This document shows positions 54,501 to 58,039 of a stretch of 64,000 nt of DNA, piece by piece. Location of the stretch: positions 160,205-224,204 of the forward strand of contig BMAT01000653.1 in assembly GCA_019649035.1 (NCBI GenBank). Reading direction: 5' to 3'. The position numbers and the translations under genes were made by a program. The stretch is from Elysia marginata. Its lineage: Eukaryota > Mollusca > Gastropoda > Plakobranchidae. Position 1 is the first letter of the stretch, and the number at the start of each line of letters is the position of its first letter. Below the pieces are notes generated by a model, which saw nothing but the letters and a program-made list of their open reading frames with translations, searched no databases and was not told the origin of the DNA.

Positions 54501-55848
54501 TTCAGGAGAGGCTTTGGCTTCAGCCGCTTCGGCAATGAAACTCAAGATGAAGGAGGCCTTGTCAACCCAGTTTATGATTATGGAAGTAGTGCAGGGGTAA
54601 GTCCTTGTGGGTGCATGTTGTTTGGTGAAAGTAAGACAGACCAAGACACACTGAAATTAAGGAAAGAAAGGGCATAGAGTAGCAACACGTTATCAATGTT
54701 TAGTTTTTTACCTGCTAATACTAGACCAAACTTTGCTTTAATTTGATTTTCATGTCAAACAAGGAATATGAAATGTTCTATTGTTTTTATCTAAATCAAA
54801 GGTAACTGACACAAATACTCATTAGTTAATTGTGAGATGAGAAGAACAAAAAAAAACCAGCTATTGTAATATAATTATATCATAATCATCATGTCGCAAT
54901 TGCCCAAAAACCTTAATTAAATTGTAACTAGTTGACACTCAGAGAAGAATGGAGAGGAGAGACAGAGAAAGAAAACAATAGTTTAGCTTTTCCACATTTG
55001 GACCTTATCATTGCATTCATTCTGTCCACTCTTGCTTTGTTTTCAGGCTATGCAAGAAATTGAGCCACCATCCTTTGAGAAACATGAAGTGAAGACCAAG
55101 AAAAGCAAACGCAAATCTGGTGTAAGTAGTTGTGTATGGAATTATATGTTCTTACTAGTTTAAAAAAATTAGGTGCCATAAACTTGAAATTAAACCAAAA
55201 ACTACATTATTTTTTTTTTAATTATTGGGTTTTACTATTTAAAAAAAACAACAAAAAAACTTAGAGGTCCAGATATTTTGAACCCCATGGAAACAACTTT
55301 GATTCTGTCTTTTGACGTATCAGTATAGAAAGGAGAAATAAGATTGTTAATATAAGCATAATTTGAAGTAAACAAGTATTCAAATTATCTAGGTTTGAGT
55401 TATGTGGGACATGACTGTTTAGTCTTTCGGAGAATTTAAAAAGTCATTGAAAAAATTACGCCCCCCTACCCCCCCATCAAACTATTTTAATTCATGTAAC
55501 ACCCTTAACCCACTCCTGATTGGTCAAGTGTAAGAACTTAGAATTCGAAAAAAATAATAATCATTTTTATGTGTAGTTTTTGTTTTTCTTTATTTTTTCA
55601 AAGAAAAAAAAAGGAAGTCTTTAGGCCATTCTTTGGAATATAACATTATTCTCTAGCAATTTAAAACTTCCTAAAGCAAGCAAAGAAAAAGCATATGTTC
55701 AAAACTAGAGATTTCATATCATTTGTGAACAAAACTGGATTGTTAAGCTCTACTATCAAACTTTCTCCCTTTGCAGGCTATCAAACTGCAGGATGCCACC
55801 ATGTCTGTTGACAACCCTCTGTACGCTGACGGAAATTCTGAAGCTTGA
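282..55848 (+). CDS. Giant MAM/LDLa-domain type I membrane protein, MALRD1-like (3' part, 56 exons)
   Basis: The frame stays open through 56 spliced exons to TGA at 55846-55848, giving 5,846 residues; the upstream start lies outside the window. The order is about 30 MAM domains (M1-M30), 15 LDLa domains (L1-L15), one EGF-like domain, a Ser/Thr/Pro stalk, one transmembrane helix (about residues 5742-5762 of the visible part) and a short tail. Each MAM shows the family signature: C-x-FE, DDFDW, TGP..DHT, G-H-Y-x-Y-x-E, FWYHMYG, and near its end FEG..G...DIAIDD. Mammalian MALRD1 (Diet1) has the same kind of layout, alternating MAM and LDLa with a C-terminal membrane anchor, and acts in gut epithelium on FGF15/19 output; this protein is far larger, and its role here is unknown. 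An extracellular adhesion or ligand-binding role is an inference. Intron phases are mostly 1-1 around modules, which permits module duplication. Confidence 0.93.
725..965 (-). mobile_element. Possible LINE 3' fragment
   Basis: Read on the minus strand, broken frames give [11 protein letters not shown] and later KLTQDQSG...GLYPALV, resembling the C-terminal end of RTE/Jockey-type reverse transcriptases (W-x-LA-QDR-x-W-R...GLC). The stretch is richer in GC than nearby intron sequence. The frames are broken and the call is tentative. Confidence 0.35.
1701..3609 (+). CDS. MAM2 (exons 2-4)
   Basis: Exons are 1701-1862, 2743-3023 and 3519-3609. Phase is 1 into exon 2, 1 between exons 2 and 3 (just before GHY), 0 before the IMFEG strand, and 1 out. 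The domain starts CDFEISG, contains [16 protein letters not shown] and FWYHMHG, and closes with DIALDDI..C. A longer insert before the W-T-K strand resembles M11 and M20, the fourth MAMs of later blocks. Confidence 0.88.
4322..5743 (+). CDS. MAM3 (exons 5-7)
   Basis: Exons are 4322-4462, 4897-5153 and 5681-5743. This is a typical [62 protein letters not shown]. The last exon is only 63 bp (21 codons, phase 0-0). The closing Cys is carried by the start of the next exon. Confidence 0.88.
5490..5600 (+). repeat. R190 dispersed repeat, 3' half
   Basis: Shares the TTTGGAAGCTCTGAAAAATG core and the ACATCTGACTTATTCGTACC end with other R190 copies. It is strongly diverged, and the upstream half (5340-5490) is barely recognisable. 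Confidence 0.4.
6183..8199 (+). CDS. MAM4 (exons 8-11)
   Basis: Exons are 6183-6348, 6900-7063, 7356-7463 and 8112-8199. Exon 8 enters in phase 0 and finishes MAM3 before [10 protein letters not shown] opens MAM4. The domain contains [33 protein letters not shown] and DVAVDDL. It has an extra phase-0 intron in the middle of the second half, so this MAM is spread over four exons. The TGPSKDHTL region resembles M13 and M22, the sixth MAMs of later blocks. Confidence 0.87.
8256..8400 (+). repeat. TTA/TTATTA microsatellite tract
   Basis: Imperfect TTA and ATT trinucleotide run in intron 11. Confidence 0.8.
8563..8679 (+). CDS. LDLa1 (exon 12), degenerate calcium site
   Basis: This is a single phase 1-1 exon. 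It has the six LDLa cysteines and the CDFKPDC core, but the usual D-x-SDE calcium-binding end reads NKADEASC. It shares the stretch [12 protein letters not shown] with L4, about 1,650 residues later. In the LDLa family the Asp/Ser-Asp-Glu ligands bind calcium, so this copy may bind it poorly. Confidence 0.85.
8855..8985 (+). repeat. R190 dispersed repeat, 3' half
   Basis: Core TAATGTTTGGAAGCTTAGAA and the end CTGCAAGACATAAAT are clear. The 5' half is degraded. A weaker copy of the same 3' end lies near 9735-9815. Confidence 0.55.
9269..11276 (+). CDS. MAM5 (exons 13-15)
   Basis: Exons are 9269-9544, 10329-10459 and 11192-11276. This is a divergent [51 protein letters not shown], then [12 protein letters not shown]. 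Exon 13 runs through the GYY position where many other MAMs have an intron. The intron after VGSG is phase 1, the position shared with M7 and M10. Confidence 0.85.
9545..13164 (+). other. Introns 13-15, otherwise empty
   Basis: Apart from exons 14 and 15, the introns at 9545-10328, 10460-11191 and 11277-13164 hold only AT-rich sequence. Intron 15 (1,888 bp) is the longest in the gene. I see no gene, RNA or clear element in them beyond a weak R190 end near 9.75 kb. Confidence 0.6.
13165..13284 (+). CDS. LDLa2 (exon 16)
   Basis: This is a canonical LDLa in one phase 1-1 exon: [31 protein letters not shown]. The full DGSDE calcium motif is present. It closely resembles L8. The downstream intron contains a 657-base assembly gap, but the frame continues correctly into exon 17. 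Confidence 0.9.
13333..13989. other. Assembly gap, 657 N
   Basis: A run of N lies within intron 16. The frame and phase of exons 16 and 17 agree (1 and 1), so no exon need be missing. Confidence 0.98.
14181..16437 (+). CDS. MAM6 (exons 17-20), lacks the first Cys pair
   Basis: Exons are 14181-14330, 14683-14786, 15506-15673 and 16347-16437. The opening reads [11 protein letters not shown] where other MAMs have C-x-FE...C-x-W, so both N-terminal cysteines are absent together. The rest is normal: [41 protein letters not shown] phase-0 intron falls between PCQ and LRLF, the same place as in M30. Confidence 0.86.
14405..14568. mobile_element. Short TTAA-flanked inverted-repeat element (MITE)
   Basis: TTAACTCTTAG at 14405 faces CTAAGAGTTAA ending at 14568, an exact 11-bp inverted repeat, with GC-richer sequence inside (GGCTTCGCC, GGTGGCGCCC). 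TTAA at both ends is the target site of piggyBac-group transposons. It has no coding capacity, and the family assignment is inference. Confidence 0.5.
16897..17043 (+). CDS. LDLa3 with Thr/Pro linker (exon 21)
   Basis: This phase 1-1 exon encodes a Pro/Thr linker (TGPPPTTTP) followed by a complete LDLa: [29 protein letters not shown]6 and L9 are also preceded by Thr/Pro linkers, so this is the third LDLa of the repeating block. Confidence 0.88.
17807..21229 (+). CDS. MAM7 (exons 22-25), end of block A
   Basis: Exons are 17807-17947, 18752-18883, 19693-19832 and 21121-21229. The domain reads [60 protein letters not shown]. For exon 24 I chose the AG at 19691-19692. That entry keeps the frame and gives GDLAIYLQ, matching other MAMs, whereas the nearer AG at 19714-19715 would shift the frame. 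It is divergent in the same way as M16 and M25 (no TGP; PKQDN against PQHDH in M25). Confidence 0.83.
18045..18232 (+). repeat. R190 dispersed repeat, near full length
   Basis: It contains AAAAGTTTTAATTACC, ACAAAATATTGATAATTTTA, ACGGAAGCATTGAAAAGTGT and GCGACATCCAACTCATTCAC in the family order, within intron 22. Confidence 0.65.
20265..20400 (+). repeat. R190 dispersed repeat, 3' half
   Basis: The TTTGGATGCTCAGAAAAAG core and GTGAAAATTGCATATCTCAC...GTTGCAAGA end match the family. A degraded 5' half is at 19970-20070. Confidence 0.5.
21669..21687 (+). repeat. Poly-T tract
   Basis: Homopolymer run in intron 25. Confidence 0.7.
21875..24213 (+). CDS. MAM8 (exons 26-28), start of block B
   Basis: Exons are 21875-22096, 22752-22927 and 24126-24213. 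The domain reads [56 protein letters not shown]. Exon 26 runs through the G-x-Y site, and the internal intron is moved to just before the FWYHMFG strand. FWYHMFG, with Phe in place of the usual Tyr, is shared with M17, the first MAM of block C. Confidence 0.88.
23090..23430 (+). repeat. R190 dispersed repeat, interrupted by an insertion
   Basis: The 5' half (AAATCAGCAAAAGTTTTAAT) and 3' half (CAACATCTGACTCATTCACC, GTTGTAAGACATA) are separated by about 150 bp of foreign sequence. It lies in intron 27. Confidence 0.55.
23164..23316. mobile_element. Insertion within R190, flanked by a 14-bp direct repeat
   Basis: TCATGAAATTTTCT occurs at 23150-23163 and again at 23317-23330, like a target-site duplication. 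The 153-bp insert carries GCAAGTCAATTTTTTT at 23201-23216 and its inverse at 23301-23316. The family is not recognised. Confidence 0.45.
23431..23503. repeat. 73-bp hairpin element, copy 1
   Basis: A 31-bp arm (23431-23461) pairs with 23473-23503 at 28 of 31 positions, around an 11-base loop. A second copy is at 30342-30420. It may be a fold-back transposon relic or a transcribed hairpin. Confidence 0.8.
24404..26303 (+). CDS. MAM9 (exons 29-31)
   Basis: Exons are 24404-24544, 24921-25213 and the first part of 26223-26454. The domain reads [66 protein letters not shown]. The exon that ends this domain also opens MAM10, so the intron usually found between MAMs is missing here. Confidence 0.88.
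26319..29882 (+). CDS. MAM10 with Thr/Pro linker (exons 31-34)
   Basis: Exons are the end of 26223-26454, then 27208-27330, 28399-28529 and 29744-29882. The domain reads [61 protein letters not shown] at 29822-29824. A linker rich in Thr/Pro ([13 protein letters not shown]) follows, as after M1 and M19. Confidence 0.88.
27345..27606 (-). mobile_element. tRNA-derived SINE
   Basis: On the minus strand the head reads TGTGGTCTACTAGAAGAC-like box A, then GGTTCAAGCC (box B). A body with TTTGGGAAAGACTTTACATC follows, and the tail ends in GTGCTATATAAA. That tail style is common among animal SINEs. It sits in intron 32. Confidence 0.65.
29262..29450 (+). repeat. R190 dispersed repeat, near full length
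   Basis: It contains AAATCAACAAAATTTTAGTG, TTCCACAAAATGTTGATAA, TTTGAAAGCTTAGAAAAAT, ATCCAACTTATTTGC and GTTGCGAGACATA. A further 3' end lies at 29583-29636. Confidence 0.6.
30342..30420. repeat. 79-bp hairpin element, copy 2
   Basis: The arms 30342-30369 and 30393-30420 pair at 27 of 28 positions around a 23-base loop. The arm sequence is the same as in the copy at 23431. Confidence 0.85.
30688..32718 (+). CDS. MAM11 (exons 35-38), ends at a GC splice donor
   Basis: Exons are 30688-30834, 31197-31361, 31704-31819 and 32625-32718. The domain reads [57 protein letters not shown]. The strand after LHIT carries an extra Gly/Pro-rich stretch, matching the position of an extension in M20. Exon 38 ends CAAG followed by GCAAGA, so its intron is GC..AG. 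A 10-N gap and a C run lie just before exon 37. Confidence 0.85.
31671..31696. other. 10-N gap followed by a 16-C run
   Basis: The gap abuts a homopolymer just before the acceptor of exon 37, so the local sequence is unreliable. Confidence 0.9.
32327..32352 (+). repeat. TA dinucleotide microsatellite
   Basis: Short (TA)n run in intron 37. Confidence 0.75.
32719..32724 (+). promoter_or_regulatory. Non-canonical GC splice donor
   Basis: AAG|GCAAGA fits the known GC-donor consensus. It is the only site that keeps phase 1 into exon 39 (acceptor at 33207-33208). Confidence 0.75.
33209..34885 (+). CDS. MAM12 (exons 39-41)
   Basis: Exons are 33209-33349, 33859-34115 and the first part of 34805-35033. 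The domain reads [71 protein letters not shown]. The phrases GLNMGTL and PAQVT match M21 (GFNMGTL, PAQVT), its counterpart one block later. Confidence 0.88.
33466..33612 (-). repeat. R190 dispersed repeat, minus orientation
   Basis: The reverse complement reads ATATCTTTCCACAAGATAAT, AATGTTTGAAAGTTCC, AAAATTGTGACATGCAACTC and GGTTGCAATACAT, in the family order. It is one of few minus-strand copies. Confidence 0.5.
34250..34600 (-). mobile_element. LINE 3' end, reverse transcriptase C-terminus
   Basis: On the minus strand, about 34465 to 34338, an open stretch reads [36 protein letters not shown], then GLCFPGS and a stop. This is the typical C-terminal end of RTE/Jockey-type LINE reverse transcriptases. 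About 90 bases of 3' tail follow toward 34250. Upstream frames are broken; only the last few hundred bases remain, as in 5'-truncated LINE copies. Confidence 0.7.
34901..36231 (+). CDS. MAM13 (exons 41-43)
   Basis: Exons are the end of 34805-35033, then 35515-35753 and the start of 36121-36285. The domain reads [37 protein letters not shown], then [10 protein letters not shown] in place of FWYHMYG, and [20 protein letters not shown]...LMD matches M22 (GPKFDHTL...LMD). The FWYHMYG strand is unusually altered. Confidence 0.87.
35775..35895 (+). mobile_element. Degraded tRNA-derived SINE fragment
   Basis: It contains GGCATTCAAGCCC (box B-like), then TTGTCCTTGGAAAAGGCTCT and CACTTACAT, similar to the body of the SINE at 27.4 kb. 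Box A is poor. Confidence 0.4.
36256..36664 (+). CDS. LDLa4, split by a phase-0 intron (exons 43-44)
   Basis: The domain is divided between 36121-36285 and 36611-36955 at YSK/VCDF. It carries [12 protein letters not shown], shared with L1, and ends DSLADEADC, again without a standard SDE calcium motif. It is the first LDLa of block B's triad. Confidence 0.86.
36395..36545 (+). repeat. AAT trinucleotide microsatellite
   Basis: Imperfect AATAATAATG tract filling most of intron 43. Confidence 0.8.
36671..38387 (+). CDS. MAM14 (exons 44-45)
   Basis: Exons are 36611-36955 and 38208-38534. The domain reads [40 protein letters not shown], then [11 protein letters not shown]. It has a single internal phase-0 intron where MAM5, its counterpart in block A, has two. 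It is a divergent MAM with a short middle strand. Confidence 0.85.
36956..38207 (+). other. Intron 44, no recognised content
   Basis: 1,252 bp of AT-rich intron without a recognisable gene, RNA or element. Confidence 0.6.
38415..38534 (+). CDS. LDLa5 (end of exon 45)
   Basis: This is a complete LDLa: [32 protein letters not shown] (38415-38519). It shares its exon with the end of MAM14, whereas its block A counterpart L2 sits alone in an exon, so an intron has been lost or gained between them. Confidence 0.88.
38906..39984 (+). CDS. MAM15 (exon 46 and start of exon 47)
   Basis: Exon 46 is 38906-39240 and exon 47 begins at 39843. The domain reads [74 protein letters not shown]. The intron between exons 46 and 47 is phase 2 after WTR, a position and phase not seen in any other MAM here. 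The C-terminal phrase CTL...ATLP resembles the end of M6 (CTL...TTLP). Confidence 0.88.
39843..45722 (+). CDS. Exon 47: a single 5,880-bp exon
   Basis: The acceptor is at 39841-39842 and the donor GTAAGT at 45723; phases are 2 in and 2 out. It contains the end of M15, L6, M16, then M17-M22, L7, M23, L8, M24, L9, M25 and the first half of L10, with no intron. The mean size of exons 1-46 is about 170 bp, so this exon is about 35 times longer. Codon use and domain quality look normal and there are no internal stops, so it is not a dead retrocopy. Translation from the upstream ATG at 39712 is only the open extension into the preceding intron and is not used. Confidence 0.93.
40063..40665 (+). CDS. 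LDLa6 and MAM16, end of block B
   Basis: L6 occupies 40063-40164 ([30 protein letters not shown]) after a Thr/Pro linker. M16 occupies 40171-40665 ([43 protein letters not shown]). M16 lacks TGP..DHT (LTIDNTLGT instead), like M7. Both lie inside exon 47. Confidence 0.9.
40696..43740 (+). CDS. MAM17-MAM22, six tandem MAM domains without LDLa
   Basis: M17 is 40696-41169, M18 41185-41667, M19 41683-42159, M20 42232-42747, M21 42763-43245 and M22 43261-43740. All six carry the opening Cys pair and the DDFDW-like, TGP/YGP..DHT and (D/S)D(I/L/F/M)A(I/L)DD strands. Neighbours are separated by only five residues, except after M19, where a Thr/Ser-rich linker of about 24 residues intervenes. The run pairs in order with M8-M13, and no introns remain. 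Confidence 0.92.
43786..45639 (+). CDS. LDLa7-MAM23-LDLa8-MAM24-LDLa9-MAM25, end of block C
   Basis: L7 is 43786-43872, M23 43882-44349, L8 44374-44481, M24 44497-44970, L9 45037-45147 and M25 45154-45639. L7 ends KYGEEETAC and lacks the SDE motif, like L1 and L4. L8 (DHSDEDSC) and L9 (DNSDEKDC) are standard. L9 follows a Thr/Pro/Ser linker. M23 ends FRNCDFP, as M5 ends INCDFP. M25 has PQHDHT in place of TGP..DHT, comparable with M7. Confidence 0.92.
46274..49199 (+). CDS. Exon 48: 2,926-bp exon, LDLa10 end to MAM30 start
   Basis: The acceptor is at 46272-46273 and the donor GTGAGA at 49200. L10 is split (45664-45722 plus 46274-46328). Then M26 46344-46820, L11 46878-46985, M27 46995-47471, L12 47493-47603, M28 about 47620-48134, L13 48231-48341, M29 48357-48809, L14 48837-48941 and the first half of M30. 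LDLa and MAM alternate strictly here. M27 lacks the DDFDW/TGP section in normal form, M28 starts [10 protein letters not shown] without cysteines, and M30 starts FNFERTNL without cysteines. The open frame before 46274 is intronic. Confidence 0.92.
49534..50546 (+). CDS. MAM30 end and LDLa15 (exons 49-50)
   Basis: Exon 49 (49534-49775) is phase 0 in, 2 out, and completes M30 ([41 protein letters not shown]). Exon 50 (50401-50546) encodes L15 at 50438-50545: [34 protein letters not shown], a standard LDLa. Normal exon sizes resume here after the two very large exons. Confidence 0.9.
51274..52497 (+). CDS. EGF-like domain and Ser/Thr/Pro stalk (exons 51-52)
   Basis: Exon 51 (51274-51340) and exon 52 (52352-52497) encode six cysteines spaced as in [14 protein letters not shown], then CQC, then GTRC (51276 to 52382). 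A juxtamembrane stalk rich in Thr, Pro and Ser follows ([17 protein letters not shown]), probably O-glycosylated. An EGF next to the membrane helix is also seen in MALRD1-type proteins. Confidence 0.9.
51341..52351 (+). other. Intron 51 with a strong pyrimidine tract
   Basis: A CT-rich stretch of about 130 bases (51700-51828) ends CTCCTCAG, an excellent acceptor-like site, but no exon follows. Near 52236-52270 a short GGGCCTAGTGG box A-like piece may be a SINE head remnant. Nothing else is seen. Confidence 0.5.
52498..54505 (+). other. Introns 52 and 53, little content
   Basis: Besides exon 53, these introns contain a CT-rich stretch near 52.94-53.04 kb and weak R190 traces at 53890-53985 and 54290-54335. 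I see no gene. Confidence 0.5.
53489..53585 (+). CDS. Transmembrane helix (exon 53)
   Basis: A 21-residue hydrophobic segment (53506-53568; [20 protein letters not shown], then L) lies between GKWKTP on the outer side and KSTHR on the inner side. Positive charges just after it fit a type I orientation with a cytoplasmic C-terminus. Phases are 1 in and 2 out. Confidence 0.92.
54506..55848 (+). CDS. Cytoplasmic tail with two NPxY motifs (exons 54-56)
   Basis: Exons are 54506-54596, 55047-55121 and 55777-55848 (stop). The tail has NPVY at 54564-54575 (followed by DY) and NPLY at 55813-55824. In other LDL-receptor relatives NPxY binds PTB-domain adaptors and clathrin machinery, so endocytosis or adaptor signalling is plausible. 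A basic stretch (KTKKSKRK) lies between them. The three exons are joined by phase-0 introns, so exon 55 (25 codons) could be skipped without a frame change. Confidence 0.9.
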
Positions 55849-56415
55849 GAAGAACATCAGAAATCCCAACAGATTCAACAACTTTCCAAGATGATAAATC
55901 CAAATTTTTTAAAGTTTCAGAACCAATAACTTTGTGAGACGAAAAAGTCTTTTCTTTTTAATACTTTTTGATTACCTTTTACAAGGAGTCAAAAGTGTTC
56001 TTATTTTTAAGTCATTAAGTTAGTAGAAGCATATAATATATAACGGCAAAACTCTTCTAAAAGTTTGTGTGCTTTTTCTTCTTCTTTTTTTAATACTGTG
56101 TGAAATTCTTGTAATTTATTTCTAACAATTCTGCATCTGACATTTATAACAAAAATAAAATCAACTGCTTTAAGAACACATGAGAGTGCAATATAATTTA
56201 TTACTTATCAGCTTTTTATTACAGCCAAAGAGTTCTAGTCTTTCATGGTTTACAAAATCCTAACATCAAAAGTGGAAGTGCAATAAATGTCTCTAAATTG
56301 TTTTGTACAAATGAAATCATGTATCAGATGTGTGTATAAATTAAATTTTTGGTTAGTATGATTATGATTTGTATAAAGTTTCTTGTTTTTGTAAAGCAAC
56401 TCCAAAATAAAGAGA
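55849..56415 (+). other. 3' untranslated region of the MAM/LDLa gene
   Basis: AT-rich sequence follows the stop codon and carries three AATAAA signals (56154-56159, 56282-56287, 56406-56411). Which is used cannot be told from sequence; the exact 3' end is an estimate. Confidence 0.6.
56154..56159 (+). promoter_or_regulatory. Polyadenylation signal AATAAA, first of three
   Basis: Canonical hexamer about 305 bases after the stop codon. Later copies at 56282 and 56406 could give longer transcripts. Confidence 0.5.
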
Positions 56416-56720
56416 TTATGTAAGTAACTTGATATGACTTTGCTCTGAAAAATTTTGGTTCTTTTTAAAGATTTCTATCTTGTAAATTTAGAGAAGATAA
56501 AAATTTTAACTTATTTCTTATTTATTTATTTCTTTTCTTCTTTAAAACTTTACTTAATGTTGTATTTTTTTCTTCTCCATGTTGTGTTTTTAAATGATAA
56601 TAAAAGAATAATAATATATCATTTCTCTTTGCTTTTTTTAATTTATTGAACTATTTGACTCGCTTCGAAGGTGAATGAGTCAGAAGTTGGGTATCCCTTT
56701 TTTTTCTCAGAAAAGACCAT
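56416..56720. other. Intergenic, with a minus-strand R190 end
   Basis: AT-rich sequence. About 56650-56690 reads, on the minus strand, as an R190 3' end (CTGACTCATTCACC). Confidence 0.4.
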
Positions 56721-56948
56721 TTAACCTGTTCTTGACGTATAACGTACGCCATACGTCCACTTTTTGTGACAAGATGCCGTCCCCACGTACGCCATACGTC
56801 CTAAAATCACAGATTTTCAGTGTTAGCCATGACCCACAGGACGTACGTTGTCACTTTATAGAGGGCTCATAGAGAAAGATAGCGCAATGGCTAACCAAAA
56901 TAGCCTCCGTCATGGGCATTGACCTACCTTATGTCACGAAAGGGTTAA
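56721..56948. mobile_element. piggyBac-like MITE with TTAA target sites
   Basis: TTAA at 56721-56724 and 56945-56948 bracket 220 bp. The ends are CCTGTTCTTGACGTA and, inverted, CCCTTTCGTGACATA (11 of 15 matching). Inside, ACGTACGCCATACGTCC appears twice (56742 and 56777 areas). It has no coding capacity. CCC(T)TT ends with TTAA duplication are typical of piggyBac-group elements. Confidence 0.6.
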
Positions 56949-56952
56949 AGCT

Positions 56953-57135
56953 TAATTTTTTCTTTTTTTCCTCTATTTTTTAAACCAGCAGAAGTTTAAA
57001 TTTTTTTCTACAAAATATAGATAATTTTTAAAAAGTAATTTATATTTGGAAGCTTAGAAAATATCTTTTTTCAAACAGTAGGACCTTTGAAGGTGAATAT
57101 GTGACAACTGACTCATCCACAATGGATGCAAGAAA
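56953..57135 (+). repeat. R190 dispersed repeat, near full length
   Basis: It contains AAACCAGCAGAAGTTTAAAT, TTTGGAAGCTTAGAAAATAT, GACAACTGACTCATCCAC and GGATGCAAGAAAT. It lies outside the gene, directly after the MITE. Confidence 0.65.
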
Positions 57136-57857
57136 TTTCAAGCTTTTGCAAAAAAACATAGTTGTGTTTGTTTTCTTTTTAATTGGAAATGCTGTTAGCA
57201 CACTTTAAAAGAATCTGTCCTTTTTTGGAATAATGCTGGATCCAAGCTATAGTAAGCCTGGGTTGTCTTAAATCACAAGCTGCATCAGGTAACAATAAGG
57301 TCTGGTAGAATTTGTGACATAGTTTGACAAGAATACCAGTTTCCTCGCACAGGAAACTGGACAAGGCATAGGAATCAAAAGCTGGTTTTTCCAAGCAATT
57401 AAAGTTTAAACCTCATGTACACAAATCTGTATTATAAATATCCTTCAATCTTTTGTTGTGTCTCACATAAAAAATTTAATATTCAGAACTGGTAAAATTG
57501 TTTGATTATGTGACTTATCCATGTTTATGTTATGTGGAATGTGTTATGTGGAATGAAGAGAACAAAATTAAAGTTAAATACATGTAAAATTTATTGTAAT
57601 ACAAACAGAAAGATTTTAAGAAAATAAAAACGACAATAAAAAACTTAACTCGCATACATAATAATACTTTGATTTTGAAAGAGTCACATATCATTAGACA
57701 AGAACCAAAATATATGATCAAAAACTCATTGAAAAGTACATAGAATGTACAGTGTTCAGTTCAATATACAATTACAATGTATCTCTCATATAGAGCAAAT
57801 GATTCGAAAGTTGGAAATTCTATTTTTGAGGAAGCCATATAAATGTCTGTTTTGTCC

Positions 57858-58037
57858 TTTTTTTCTCTCTATTTTCAATCAACGAAAGTTTGAATATCTT
57901 TCCACACACACAAAAAAAAAGATAGTTTTATAAATTTTTGAAGTTTTGAAGCTTAGAAAAATGTCCTGGTTCAAATGAAACCGTCTTTAAAAGTGAAAAT
58001 TGCGACATCCGACTCATTGACCCTGGATGCAAGACTT
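57858..58037 (+). repeat. R190 dispersed repeat, near full length
   Basis: One of the best copies: AATCAACGAAAGTTTGAATA, TCTTTCCACACAC, TTTTGAAGCTTAGAAAAATG, GCGACATCCGACTCATTGAC, GGATGCAAGACTTAA. Confidence 0.68.
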
Positions 58038-58039
58038 AA

